A DNA stretch of 64,000 bases from Sphingomonas sp. TZW2008 (GTDB taxonomy: Bacteria; Pseudomonadota; Alphaproteobacteria; Sphingomonadales; Sphingomonadaceae), in contig NZ_BDJB01000008.1 of the NCBI RefSeq assembly GCF_002117915.1, forward strand, positions 186,001-250,000, given 5' to 3'. Shown here in pieces: positions 18,382-27,569 of this stretch; within the stretch, counting starts at the first letter, position 1, and each line of letters starts with the position of its first letter. Made by a program: the position numbers and the translations under genes. The notes below the pieces were generated by a model that did no database searches, was not told the DNA's origin, and worked only from the letters and a program-made list of their open reading frames with translations.

Positions 18382-18416
18382 GGGGCGGCAGCCGGTTTCC
18401 CGCCGGCTGCCGCCCC
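18382..18416. terminator. Strong hairpin between convergent genes
   Basis: Perfect 14-bp inverted repeat (arms 18382-18395 and 18403-18416, core GGCGGCAGCCGG) with a 7-base loop, 8 bases after the SDR stop and just after the RcnB-like gene end. No T-tract on either side; it probably serves both converging transcripts. Confidence 0.6.
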
Positions 18417-18428
18417 CGCGACGAACTT

Positions 18429-19424
18429 CTACCAGAAGATGTTGTTGATCACGTCGACGACCTCGCCCGAGTAGACATCGACAAGCAGCGCGTCATTGTA
18501 ATAGCGCACCCAGCGGTACGGCCCGTCCGCATCCGGCAGGCGGTACGCCCACGGATCGTTGATCCAATAGTTCTGCGCGAACAGCACCTGCGACAGGATC
18601 GATCCGACGCCGAAGCTGCGATAGCCCGCATTCCAACCGTAAGGCGCGTAATAGCGCGGCAGGTGGAAGGCGTTGCGGTTGCGCGCGCGCCAGCCGTTCC
18701 AGTCATACCGCGTATCGCGCCGCCAGTCGCGGTTCCAACCACCGCGGTCGAACCGGTCGTTGCGCCCATAGGCGCGCCGTTGGTCGCCCCAGGTGCCGCG
18801 GTTTACATCGCCGCGGTTCCAGTTGCGCCCGTCGCTGCGCCACCGGTCCTGATCAGCCCAGTCCGCACGGCTGCGGTCCCAGCCGCGCTGCGCCTGCTCG
18901 CGTAGCCGGGTCTGGTCGCGGAACTGCGCGTCGCGACCAAGATCGAGCCGCTGGCGATCGTCCTGCCGGTCGCGGCGATAGGCGTCGACGTCGCGGCTGC
19001 GATCCGCACGATACTGATCGCGCGTTACCTGCCCGCCGAGCAGCGCCTGCCGATCGCGCTGGCGCTCCGACTGGAAATCACGCCGGTCAGCGTCACGCTG
19101 CTGCCGGAAGTCGCGGAACGCCTCGGCACGCGGATTATCCGGCCGTGGGAAATAAGGCCGCGCGCGATCGGGCCGCGCCGCGCGCTGCTCGCGCCGTTGC
19201 TGCCACGCGCCGTCGGTCGGCGCCTGGCGCTGCTGCCCGCCGGTGCCATGCGCAGGCCGCTGCCAACCGCCGGCGCGATCACCGCCCTGCTGGCGCATCG
19301 CCTCGCGCTGCTGCGTGCGTTCGGCGCGCCAAGCCCCACGATCGCCACCGCGTTCCTGCGCCGCCGCCATCGCCGGGACAATCGCAACTGCAGCCAGCAA
19401 CGCCGCTACGAACTTCCTGTCCAT
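18429..19424 (-). CDS. RcnB-like secreted protein with Arg/Gln-rich middle
   Basis: A 331-residue exported protein; the ATG at 19424 opens a clear signal peptide (MDRKFVAALLAAVAIVPAMA). Residues about 23-260 are extremely rich in Arg, Gln, Asp, Gly and Trp, with charged repeats such as RQQRDADRRDFQSERQR. The C-terminal 45 residues carry the RcnB-like motif (ending VVDVINNIFW), like the end part of the domain in the 6980-8200 gene. A periplasmic or surface role is likely. The basic low-complexity region could bind polyanions, but that is a guess. Confidence 0.72.
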   Translation of the reverse strand: MDRKFVAALLAAVAIVPAMAAAQERGGDRGAWRAERTQQREAMRQQGGDRAGGWQRPAHGTGGQQRQAPTDGAWQQRREQRAARPDRARPYFPRPDNPRAEAFRDFRQQRDADRRDFQSERQRDRQALLGGQVTRDQYRADRSRDVDAYRRDRQDDRQRLDLGRDAQFRDQTRLREQAQRGWDRSRADWADQDRWRSDGRNWNRGDVNRGTWGDQRRAYGRNDRFDRGGWNRDWRRDTRYDWNGWRARNRNAFHLPRYYAPYGWNAGYRSFGVGSILSQVLFAQNYWINDPWAYRLPDADGPYRWVRYYNDALLVDVYSGEVVDVINNIFW

Positions 19425-19547
19425 CTCGCCTACACCCCATCGCCGGCGCACATTGCCGACCCTGCCGATGGAACGCTTATGGACGAGGCGTGGCGACTGC
19501 GGGCTGAACCGATATGTCAGCGTTGCGAAAGGTTTCCGCGGCCGTAC

Positions 19548-21140
19548 TCAGCCGACGCCCGCAAGCGCCTTCGCCTTGCCGTAATCGGCCTTGCCGTTCG
19601 GCGCCCGCAGTGACTCGTCGGTCGCGACGATCAGCTTGGGCAGCTTGTAGCCGGCGAGCTTCTGGCGCAGCGTATCGCGGGTCACGCCCTCATCGAACCC
19701 ACCCGCGGCCTGCACCACCGCCGCGACCGCCTGCCCCCATTTGGGATCGGGCATCGCGAACACGAGCGCGTCGTCAATCTTCGGACAGAGTTTCAGCGCC
19801 TCCTCGACCTCCTCGGGGAAGATCTTCTCGCCGGCGGAGTTGATGCACGCCGAACCGCGCCCGAGCAGGATCAGTGTGCCGTCTGCCGCCACCTGCGCGA
19901 AATCGCCTGACACGGTGTAGCGCACGCCGTCGATCACGCGGAACGTCCGCGCGCTCTTCTCCGGATCCTTGTGATATTCGACCGGGTTGGGCGGCGCGAG
20001 TACCACCTTGCCCGTCACGCCCGAGCCGGGGACCACATCCTTGTCGTCGTCGTCGAGCACGCGGCAGCGCGTATTGGCCATGAACTTGGCGGTTTCGACG
20101 GTGCCGTCCTTCGAGGTGAGCGAGGCGCCCATGCCGATCGCCTCAGACGAGCTGAAATTGTCCTGGCACACTGCGTCGGGCATATGGCGGATCAGCCCGT
20201 CCTTCACGCCCTGCGTCCACATCACCCCCGACGACGAGATGAGGCGCATCGAAGACACGTCCCAGCGGCCCGGCTGCGCGTCGAGCGCCTCGAGCACCGG
20301 GCGCGCAAAGGCGTCGCCGACGACGATCAGGCGATTGGCCTTCCAGCGGTCGATCGCATCGAGCGCTTCCTCGGCGCGGAAGCTGCGGCTCGGCAGCGTC
20401 GCGACGAAGCCGCCGGCGAGCAACGCGCCGTAAGACGATAGCAGCCCGGTACCGTGCATCAGCGGCGGGCCGCATACGACGCGCGGGTACTCGGGATTGG
20501 CGGCGGCGAAGGTGGCGGCTTCCTCGACGCTGGTCGGCACCGGCAGCCCCTGCGTCGCGGCGACGGCGAGACCGATCGCGTTCAACTCGCCGTGCGTCCA
20601 CACCACGCCCTTGGGCATGCCAGTCGTGCCGCCGGTATAGATGAAGAACCGGTCGGCGGGATCGCGCGGGATCGCGACCGGCGCACCGTCCCCTTCGACG
20701 AGATCGTCGAATCGTTCGGCGAAGGCGGGCGCCGCATCCTCGCCGCCGATCTCCACCCAGCTGCGCACCAGCGGTGAGCGATCGACGACGTCGGCGACGC
20801 AGTCGCGCAACCGGGCGTCGTAGACCAGTACGGTCGCGTCGCTGTCCGCCAGGATATAGGCGAGCTCGTCGGCGACGTAGCGGTAGTTGACGTTGACGTG
20901 CGTGCCGCGCGCCTTCCAGCATGCCATCAGCGCGACGAGATAATCGGCCGAATTGTAGGCATAGAAGGCGAAGCGGTCGCCCGGCTGCAGCCCGCGCGCG
21001 ATCAGCGCGCGCGCTAGGTTGTTCGAGCGGTGGCGTAGCGTCGCCCAGTCGATCACCTGCTCGCCATGCGCCAGCGCGACGCGGTCACCGGGGATCGCGG
21101 CCTCGACCGCCTCGATCATGTCGCCGAAGTTGAAGCTCAT
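19548..21140 (-). CDS. Acyl-CoA synthetase (AMP-forming)
   Basis: ATP-dependent CoA ligase of the ANL superfamily, 530 residues. The AMP-binding loop IYTGGTTGMPKGVVWTHGE spans about 167-185, an A5-like element DNFSSSEAIGMG lies near 330, SGDFAQ is the A7 region, and the C-terminal PNGKADYGKAK holds the A10 lysine. It probably activates a fatty acid or other carboxylic acid for beta-oxidation. A second ligase and a thiolase follow upstream on the same strand, suggesting a shared catabolic route. Confidence 0.87.
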   Translation of the reverse strand: MSFNFGDMIEAVEAAIPGDRVALAHGEQVIDWATLRHRSNNLARALIARGLQPGDRFAFYAYNSADYLVALMACWKARGTHVNVNYRYVADELAYILADSDATVLVYDARLRDCVADVVDRSPLVRSWVEIGGEDAAPAFAERFDDLVEGDGAPVAIPRDPADRFFIYTGGTTGMPKGVVWTHGELNAIGLAVAATQGLPVPTSVEEAATFAAANPEYPRVVCGPPLMHGTGLLSSYGALLAGGFVATLPSRSFRAEEALDAIDRWKANRLIVVGDAFARPVLEALDAQPGRWDVSSMRLISSSGVMWTQGVKDGLIRHMPDAVCQDNFSSSEAIGMGASLTSKDGTVETAKFMANTRCRVLDDDDKDVVPGSGVTGKVVLAPPNPVEYHKDPEKSARTFRVIDGVRYTVSGDFAQVAADGTLILLGRGSACINSAGEKIFPEEVEEALKLCPKIDDALVFAMPDPKWGQAVAAVVQAAGGFDEGVTRDTLRQKLAGYKLPKLIVATDESLRAPNGKADYGKAKALAGVG

Positions 21141-21258
21141 CCTCGCCTCCCAAACTCGCGCGTCATGCCCGGCTCTTCCCGGCAGGTCCGCCGCATCCTC
21201 TCACCGATCGCCGTCCCGGCCCGTCGCTCCGACCCGTTCGCCGGAGCGATGGGCGCGG

Positions 21259-22836
21259 TTAGGCGGCCTGTTCTGCCGGCTTGTTCTTGCCCCAATATTC
21301 GTCGCGCAGCAGCCGCTTGTAGAGCTTGCCGGTGTCGTGACGCGGCAGCTCCTCGCGGAAGTCCCAGCGGCGCGGCGACTTGACGTGGCTGAGGTTGGCG
21401 CGCGCGTATTGCGACAGTTCCGCCGCGAGCGCCTCGCGATCCTCGAGCGGATCCTTGGGCTGGACGACCGCGACGACTTCCTCGCCCATCTCGTCGTGCG
21501 GCGCGCCGATCACCGCGACGTCGGCGACCTTGGGATGCGTGATCAGCAGATTCTCAATCTCGGCGGGATAGATGTTCACCCCGCCCGAGATGATCATAAA
21601 GCTCTTGCGATCGGTGAGGTAGAGATATCCCTCCTCGTCCATCCAGCCCACGTCGCCCAGCGTCGTCCAGCCCTTGGCGCTGGTGCTCTCCCTCGTTTTC
21701 TCAGGATCGTTATGATAGCTGAACGGTGCCGCACCGGTCGGGTTGAGATCGGTCACCGGCGCCTCGAAGAAGATCGCGCCCTCGGTGCGCGGCGGCACCT
21801 CGTTGCCGTCCTCGTCGCAGATGTGCGTGATCGTCGTCAGGTTGCGCCCGACCGAGCCCTTGTGCGTCAGCCACTCCGGCGAAAGGATGTTGTGGAAGCC
21901 GTTGCCTTCAGTGCCGGCATAATATTCGCCGATGATTGGCCCCCACCAGTCGATCATCTGCTCCTTGACCGGGATTGGGCACGGCGCGGCGGCATGCCAC
22001 ACCGCCTGGAGCGAGGACACGTCGTACTTGCGGCGCACCTCTTCGGGCAGCTTGAGCATGCGGATGAAGTGCGTCGGCACCCATTGCGCGTGCGTCACCT
22101 TGTACTTCTCGATGAACTCGAGCGCCTTCTCGGCGTCGAACCGCTCCATCACCACCACCGTGCCGCCGAGCTGCTGCACCGCCATCGACCAGCGCAGCGG
22201 CGCGGCGTGGTAGAGCGGCGCTGGCGACAGATACACCATGTCCGCGTTGAAGCCGTAGAGCCCCTGCCCGATCATCACCAGCGGCGAGACGTTCTCGCCA
22301 TAGGGCTCCTCCGGCAGCGCGAAGCGCACGCCCTTGGGCTTGCCCGTCGTGCCAGACGAATAGAGCATGATCTGCCCCGGCGACGGGTCGGCGATCGGCG
22401 TCACGGGCTGGGCCGCAACCGCCTCTTCCCAGCTGTCGTATCCCTCGATCACACCGTCGGCCATGAACCGCGAAAGATCGCCGATCAGCGGCAGCAGCGC
22501 CTCGGCGCATGCCGCGGTGCCCTTGCCGGCGACGAACACGCGGCACTCACCGTCGCGGATGATATATTCCGCCTCCGCGGGCATCAGCTTGGACGAGATG
22601 CAGGTGAGATAGACGCCCGCGCGCTCCGCCGCCCAAGCGATTTCGAAGTAGCGCGCCGAATTATCGAGCATCATCGCCATCGCGTCGCCGCGCTTCAGCC
22701 CGAGCGCGCGGATGAGATGCGCGCCCTGGTTCGCGCGCGCGTCGAGCTGGGCGTAGGTCACCGTCTCACCCGATCCGGCCATGATATAGGCAGGTTTGTC
22801 GGGCATGGTGGCGGCGTGCTTGTACGGGTGCGTCAT
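21259..22836 (-). CDS. Acyl-CoA synthetase (AMP-forming), second copy
   Basis: Carboxylic acid:CoA ligase of 525 residues, clearly different in sequence from the neighbouring ligase. Motifs: MLYSSGTTGKPKGVRF (about 157-172), YYAGTEGNG (A5), TLGDVGWMDEEGYLYLTDR (A7/A8), and HDTGKLYKRLLRD with the A10 lysine. It is 64 bases downstream of the thiolase gene and 118 bases upstream of the other ligase, so an operon is likely. The acid substrate is not determined by sequence inspection. Confidence 0.88.
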   Translation of the reverse strand: MTHPYKHAATMPDKPAYIMAGSGETVTYAQLDARANQGAHLIRALGLKRGDAMAMMLDNSARYFEIAWAAERAGVYLTCISSKLMPAEAEYIIRDGECRVFVAGKGTAACAEALLPLIGDLSRFMADGVIEGYDSWEEAVAAQPVTPIADPSPGQIMLYSSGTTGKPKGVRFALPEEPYGENVSPLVMIGQGLYGFNADMVYLSPAPLYHAAPLRWSMAVQQLGGTVVVMERFDAEKALEFIEKYKVTHAQWVPTHFIRMLKLPEEVRRKYDVSSLQAVWHAAAPCPIPVKEQMIDWWGPIIGEYYAGTEGNGFHNILSPEWLTHKGSVGRNLTTITHICDEDGNEVPPRTEGAIFFEAPVTDLNPTGAAPFSYHNDPEKTRESTSAKGWTTLGDVGWMDEEGYLYLTDRKSFMIISGGVNIYPAEIENLLITHPKVADVAVIGAPHDEMGEEVVAVVQPKDPLEDREALAAELSQYARANLSHVKSPRRWDFREELPRHDTGKLYKRLLRDEYWGKNKPAEQAA

Positions 22837-22900
22837 CGGTCTCTCCGCCGCGGCGGGCGCTTGCGGCCCGCTCGCGGTCTTTTGGTCTTCGTGGCGTCGG

Positions 22901-24160
22901 TCAGGCGGCGATGCGCTCGACGATGATCGCCGGTGCCATGCCGCCCGCGGCGCACATCGTGACGAGGCCGTAGCGCTTTTCTTGGCGCTCGAGCTCGTCG
23001 ACGATGGTGCCGATCAGGATCGAACCGGTCGCGCCGATCGGGTGGCCGAGCGCGATCGAGCCGCCGTTCACGTTAACCTTCTCGCGCGGCAGGTTCAGGT
23101 CACGAATGAACTTCTCCGACACGACGGCGAACGCCTCGTTGATCTCGAACAGATCGATGTCCTCCACCGTCAGGCCGGCCTTCTCCAGCACCTTCTTGGC
23201 GGCCGGCACCGGCGCGTTGAGCATCAGCGTGGGATCGTCGCCGACGTTCGCCATCGCGACGATGCGCGCGCGCGGCTTCCAGCCCTGCTTCTCGGCATAT
23301 TCCTTCGACGCGAGCAGCACCGCCGCGGCGCCATCGACCACGCCCGACGAATTGCCGGCATGATGGAAGTGCTGGATGTCGAGATCGGGGTACTTGCGGT
23401 TGATCTGCTTGCGGAACGTGTCGCCGGCCTTGTTGTACGGCATGTCCGCCATCGCCGCGAACGACGGTTTCAGCGCGGCGAGGCCCTCGGCGGTTGTTTG
23501 CGGCCGCGGGAATTCATCATGGTCGAGGACGACGGAGCCGTCGTCGTCGACGACGGGGACGATCGACTTCTTGAACCGCCCTTCCTGGATCGCGACGGCG
23601 GCCTTCTGCTGGCTCTCGAGCCCGGCGCGGTCGAGCTCCTCGCGCGTGAAGCCTTCCTTGCTCGCGATTGCGTCGCCGCAGATGCCTTGGTGCGACTGCG
23701 GGTGGCTGAGGTTGAGGCGCTCGTTGCCCGATCCCATGCCGAGCGGCGGCTTGCCGCTCTCCATGTCTTCCTGGCCCATCGCGGCGGTGAGGCTCATCAT
23801 CTCGGTACCGCCGGCGATCACGCAATCTTCCATGCCGCTCATGATCTGCGCCGCGGCGAAGTTCACCGCGGTGATGCCGCCGCCGCAGAACCGGTCGAGC
23901 GTGGTGCCCGACGCCTTGACGTCGTAGCCCGCGTCGAGCGCCGCCATGCGGCCCATGTCGCCGCCCTGCTTACCGCGCTGCGAGCTGGTCGACCAGATGA
24001 TGTCGTCGACCTCCTCGGTCTTGATGTTGTTGCGCTCCTTCAGCGCCTTCAGCACCGTCGCGGCGAGATGCTGCGGATGCATGTGCGCCAGCGCGCCCTT
24101 GCCCTGCTTGCCAATCCCGCGCGGCGTGCGGACGGCGTCGATGATGTAAGCGTCGGCCAT
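22901..24160 (-). CDS. Acetyl-CoA acetyltransferase / 3-ketoacyl-CoA thiolase
   Basis: Thiolase of 419 residues from the ATG at 24160. The nucleophilic cysteine is C92 in LDRFCGGGITA, the histidine motif is ALGHPIGATGS and the second cysteine is in MCAAGGMAP near the C-terminus. It probably performs thiolytic cleavage in beta-oxidation, given two acyl-CoA ligases in the same direction downstream. The divergent TetR gene 76 bases away is the likely regulator. No hydratase or acyl-CoA dehydrogenase is in the window. Confidence 0.9.
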   Translation of the reverse strand: MADAYIIDAVRTPRGIGKQGKGALAHMHPQHLAATVLKALKERNNIKTEEVDDIIWSTSSQRGKQGGDMGRMAALDAGYDVKASGTTLDRFCGGGITAVNFAAAQIMSGMEDCVIAGGTEMMSLTAAMGQEDMESGKPPLGMGSGNERLNLSHPQSHQGICGDAIASKEGFTREELDRAGLESQQKAAVAIQEGRFKKSIVPVVDDDGSVVLDHDEFPRPQTTAEGLAALKPSFAAMADMPYNKAGDTFRKQINRKYPDLDIQHFHHAGNSSGVVDGAAAVLLASKEYAEKQGWKPRARIVAMANVGDDPTLMLNAPVPAAKKVLEKAGLTVEDIDLFEINEAFAVVSEKFIRDLNLPREKVNVNGGSIALGHPIGATGSILIGTIVDELERQEKRYGLVTMCAAGGMAPAIIVERIAA

Positions 24161-24223
24161 TGCTGAATAACCCCTCCGAAGATGCCTGCCGCGAACGATA
24201 GCTTTACCGGCGCGGATTTCCGG

Positions 24224-24239
24224 CATAACCTTCGTTATG
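24224..24239. promoter_or_regulatory. Candidate TetR operator
   Basis: Perfect inverted repeat CATAAC-CTTC-GTTATG (6-bp arms, 4-base spacer), AT-richer than its surroundings, in the 76-base divergent region between the thiolase and TetR genes. It touches the first possible ATG of the TetR gene. Position and symmetry fit an autoregulatory operator; binding is inferred. Confidence 0.5.
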
Positions 24240-24842
24240 GTAGAGGGGATGTCAAGCGTGGAGCCTGTAGTTTCGGTACGGACAGTGCCCCAAACGCGAA
24301 GTCCGGACCTGACACCGCGCGTCTGGCTGGAGGCCGGCCAGTCGCTGCTGCGTCGCGGTGGGTTGCGCGCGCTCAAGCTCCGCCCGCTCGCCGAGGAGCT
24401 CAAGGTCTCGACCGGCAGCTTCTACCATCACTTCCGCGATTTCGACGATTACCAAGGCAAGCTCGCCGCCTATTTCGCCGAGGATCAGGTGAGCGACCTC
24501 ATCGCCGCGCTGGAACGCGCGACGCCCGATCCGATCGGGCGCATCCGGCTGCTCGGGCAGACGGTGCGGCGGCGCGGATCGTCGCGGATTGCGGTGGCGA
24601 TGCGTGCTTGGGCTGAGAGCGACACGCGGGCACGCGATGCGGTGCAGCGCCACGACGCGCTGATGCTCGATTTCCTCGCGCGTAGCCTGATGGCGACGGG
24701 CTTCTCGCGCGAGGAGGCGGAAGTGCGCGCCTACGGCCTCATCACGCTGGGGCTGAGCAAGGTGCACGCGCCGCACCTCGACATGGTCAATCTGTTCGAC
24801 GCGCTGCTCGACATCATGGTCGCGCGTCCGACGTGCAAGTGA
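24237..24842 (+). CDS. TetR-family transcriptional regulator
   Basis: A 201-residue DNA-binding repressor-type protein. The N-terminal helix-turn-helix is visible at about 50-75 (LRPLAEELKVSTGSFYHHFR), followed by a variable ligand-binding domain with no recognised signature. Two ATGs are possible, at 24237 and 24249; the first overlaps the palindrome and has no ribosome binding site, while the second has GAGGGG directly adjacent, so neither is ideal. It is divergent from the thiolase/acyl-CoA ligase genes and 13 bases upstream of the quinone-reductase-like gene, so it probably controls the catabolic block in both directions, with an acyl-CoA or related ligand as inducer. Confidence 0.85.
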   Translation: MVEGMSSVEPVVSVRTVPQTRSPDLTPRVWLEAGQSLLRRGGLRALKLRPLAEELKVSTGSFYHHFRDFDDYQGKLAAYFAEDQVSDLIAALERATPDPIGRIRLLGQTVRRRGSSRIAVAMRAWAESDTRARDAVQRHDALMLDFLARSLMATGFSREEAEVRAYGLITLGLSKVHAPHLDMVNLFDALLDIMVARPTCK

Positions 24843-24855
24843 GGGCGATTGTCGC

Positions 24856-25815
24856 ATGAAAGCGCTCGTCGTCTCCACTCTCTCGCCCGATTTCTCCGGC
24901 ACCGCGCTCGTCGACGTTCCCGAGCCGGTCGCGGCGCCCGGCAAGGTGCTGATCGCGGTCAAGGCCGCGGCGCTCAACTTTCCCGACCTGCTGATGACGA
25001 AGGGCGAGTATCAGCTGAAGCCGCCGCTGCCCTTTTCGCCAGGCATGGAGATCGCCGGCGAGGTGATCGAAGGTGACGGCTTCCACCCCGGCGAGCCGGT
25101 GGTCGCTGGCACGCGATTGGGCGGTTTTGCGGAGCGCGTCAGCGTCGATGCGAGCGCCGTGCGGCGCAAGCCCGCGCATCTTTCGTTCGGCGAGGCGGCC
25201 GGGGTCGGCGCGGCCTATCTCACCGCCTATGTGGCGTTGGTACGGCTCGCCAAGGTCACGTCGGGCGAGTGGGTGCTGGTGCACGGCGCGACCGGCGGCG
25301 TCGGGCTCGCCGCGGTCGATCTCGCCAAGGGGCTCGGCGCGCGCGTGATCGCCACCTCGCGTTCGCCCGAGAAGCTCAAGGTGATCGAGGCCGAATATGG
25401 CGTCGACGGCTGCCTGCCAGCCTCCGGCTTCCGCGATCGCGTGAAGGAGATCACCGGAGGCGGCGCGGACGTCATCTACGATCCCGTCGGCGGCGACGTG
25501 TTCGACGAATCGGTCCGTGCGATCACGTTCGGCGGGCGGCTGTGCGTCGTCGGCTTCACCTCCGGCCGGATCGCCACCGTCTCCACCAACATGCCGCTGA
25601 TCAAAGGCTTCTCGGTTATCGGCGTTCGCGCGGGCGAGTATGGGCGGCAGTTCCCCGACAAGGGGCGCGAGAACCAGCAGGCGATCTGGGATCTGGCGGC
25701 AGAGGGCAGGATCAGGTCGCGAGTCCACGCCGAATATGCGCTGGAGGACTGGCGATCCGCGTTCGACGCGATGGCGCGCAGCGACATGGTGGGCAAGATC
25801 GTCCTCGTTCCCTGA
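24856..25815 (+). CDS. Zinc-free MDR oxidoreductase (NADPH:quinone reductase type)
   Basis: Medium-chain dehydrogenase of 319 residues without the structural zinc cysteines. Seen: LNFPDLLMTKGEY (about 36-48), PGMEIAGEVIEGD near 58-71 and the nucleotide motif HGATGGVGLAAVDLAKGLGA (about 140-160). It is likely to reduce quinones or alpha,beta-unsaturated carbonyls with NADPH. It follows the TetR gene closely, so it is co-transcribed with it and probably belongs to the same catabolic regulon. Confidence 0.87.
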   Translation: MKALVVSTLSPDFSGTALVDVPEPVAAPGKVLIAVKAAALNFPDLLMTKGEYQLKPPLPFSPGMEIAGEVIEGDGFHPGEPVVAGTRLGGFAERVSVDASAVRRKPAHLSFGEAAGVGAAYLTAYVALVRLAKVTSGEWVLVHGATGGVGLAAVDLAKGLGARVIATSRSPEKLKVIEAEYGVDGCLPASGFRDRVKEITGGGADVIYDPVGGDVFDESVRAITFGGRLCVVGFTSGRIATVSTNMPLIKGFSVIGVRAGEYGRQFPDKGRENQQAIWDLAAEGRIRSRVHAEYALEDWRSAFDAMARSDMVGKIVLVP

Positions 25816-25913
25816 CGCGCGAGGCAAGCGCCGCTTGCCGAAGGCGCAGCGACGCAGCAATATCTTCTCAAAAGCGCCGGAAGACACGGCGACGGCATAT
25901 ATTGGAGAGCAGC

Positions 25914-27530
25914 ATGGCCGGGTTCGATTACGTCATCATCGGCGGGGGTTCGGCAGGGTGCACGCTCGCCGCGCGCCTCAGCGAGGATCCCGCGGTCACC
26001 GTCTGCCTGCTCGAGGCGGGCGGCGCCAACAAGGAGATGCTGGTGCGCATGCCCGCCGGCGTCGGCAGCCTGATCAAGGCCAAGGGCAAGCACAATTGGG
26101 GCTTCTGGACCGAGCCAGAACCGCACCTCGACAATCGTCGACTGTGGTGGCCGCGCGGGCGCGGGCTCGGCGGCTCCTCGTCGATCAACGGCATGGTTTA
26201 CACCCGTGGGCATCCGCAGGATTTCGACGAGTGGCGGCAGCTGGGGCTCAGCGGCTGGTCGTGGGACGACGTGCTGCCCTATTTCCGCAAGCTCGAAGGC
26301 CATCACCGCGCCGATCCGCTGCACGGCGCCGAGGGGCCACTAACGATCTCCGGCGGGGAGAGCGACAGCCCGTTCCACGATGCGTTGATCGAGGCCGGGC
26401 GGCAGGCGGGCTATCCGGTGACGGAGAATTTCAACGGTGCCAGCCAGGAAGGCTTCGGCCGCTACGACCTGACGATTGCCAACGGCCAGCGCTGGTCGAC
26501 CGCGGCAGCGTATCTGCGCCCGGTCGAGCATCGCGCGAACCTCACCGTCATCACCGATGCGCGCACAATGCGAATCGTGGTGAGCGGCGGACGCGCCGCG
26601 GCGGTGGACTATATCCGCAACAAGCGGATCGAGCGCGTCGAGGTGGACGGCGAGGCGCTGCTGTGCGCGGGCGCGGTGCAGAGCCCGCACATCCTCCAGC
26701 TCTCGGGCATCGGCGCCGCCGCGGCGCTGAAGGAGGTTGGCGTCCAGCCGGTCCACGACCTGCCGGGCGTCGGCGAGAACCTGCAGGATCACCTCGACAT
26801 CATCATGAGCTGGCACAGCCGCGGGCTGATGACGGCCTTCTCCTCAACCAAGGGCCTGCGTCAGCTGCGTGTCGGGATCGAATATCTGACGCGCGGCACC
26901 GGACTCGGGCGGCAGCAGTTCCTCGAATCGGGCGCGTTCATCAGCTCGCGCGAGGGGCTGTCGCGTCCTGACGTACAGATCCACGGCGTGCTCGCGATCA
27001 TGAAGGATCACGGCAAGACGCGCGTTGCCGCCGACGGCTTCTCGCTCCATCTGTGTCAGCTGCGTCCGGAGAGCCGCGGCCGTATCGCGCTCGGCTCCGC
27101 CGATCCCACCGCCGATCCGCTGATCTACGCCAATTACCTCGCGAGCGAAGTCGACCGACGCGTGATGCGCGACTGTGTCCACATCGGCCGCGAAGTCGCC
27201 TACCAGGCGGCGCTCGATCCGTATCGCAGTGACGAGATCGCACCGGGCCGATCGGTGCAGAGCGATGCCGAGATCGACGCGTGGGTTCGCGCCAATGCCG
27301 AGACGATCTACCACCCCGTCGGCACGTGCAAGATGGGCGCCGACGGCGACACGATGGCGGTGGTCGACGAGCGGCTGCGCGTGCGCGGGATCGGCGGCCT
27401 ACGCGTCGTCGACGCCTCGGTGATGCCGACGCTGGTCGGGTCGAACACCAACGCGCCGACGATCATGATTGCGGAGAAGGCGGCCGATCTGATCCGCGGC
27501 ACCGCGCCCGCCACCGCGCTGGCGGCCTGA
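25914..27530 (+). CDS. GMC-family FAD oxidoreductase (alcohol/choline dehydrogenase-like)
   Basis: FAD enzyme of 538 residues that oxidises alcohol groups to aldehydes. The ATG at 25914 has GGAGAG about 6 bases upstream. Seen: FAD-binding IIGGGSAGCTLAARL (7-21), GMC signature 1 GRGLGGSSSINGMVYTRG (about 82-99), signature 2 GAVQSPHILQLSGIG (about 259-273), and the C-terminal HPVGTCKMG and GSNTNAPT with the active-site His and Asn. Primary alcohols, polyethylene-glycol-like or terpenoid alcohols are possible substrates. Context suggests it feeds aldehydes or acids to the acyl-CoA ligases. Confidence 0.88.
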   Translation: MAGFDYVIIGGGSAGCTLAARLSEDPAVTVCLLEAGGANKEMLVRMPAGVGSLIKAKGKHNWGFWTEPEPHLDNRRLWWPRGRGLGGSSSINGMVYTRGHPQDFDEWRQLGLSGWSWDDVLPYFRKLEGHHRADPLHGAEGPLTISGGESDSPFHDALIEAGRQAGYPVTENFNGASQEGFGRYDLTIANGQRWSTAAAYLRPVEHRANLTVITDARTMRIVVSGGRAAAVDYIRNKRIERVEVDGEALLCAGAVQSPHILQLSGIGAAAALKEVGVQPVHDLPGVGENLQDHLDIIMSWHSRGLMTAFSSTKGLRQLRVGIEYLTRGTGLGRQQFLESGAFISSREGLSRPDVQIHGVLAIMKDHGKTRVAADGFSLHLCQLRPESRGRIALGSADPTADPLIYANYLASEVDRRVMRDCVHIGREVAYQAALDPYRSDEIAPGRSVQSDAEIDAWVRANAETIYHPVGTCKMGADGDTMAVVDERLRVRGIGGLRVVDASVMPTLVGSNTNAPTIMIAEKAADLIRGTAPATALAA

Positions 27531-27539
27531 AGGCGTCCG

Positions 27540-27566
27540 GCGGCGCGGCCCCGTCAGCCGCGCCGC
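27540..27566. terminator. Hairpin between GMC gene and hybrid kinase
   Basis: Perfect 10-bp inverted repeat GCGGCGCGGC/GCCGCGCCGC with a 7-base loop in the 39-base gap between two converging genes. No T-tract; probably a shared 3'-end structure. Confidence 0.5.
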
Positions 27567-27569
27567 TGA

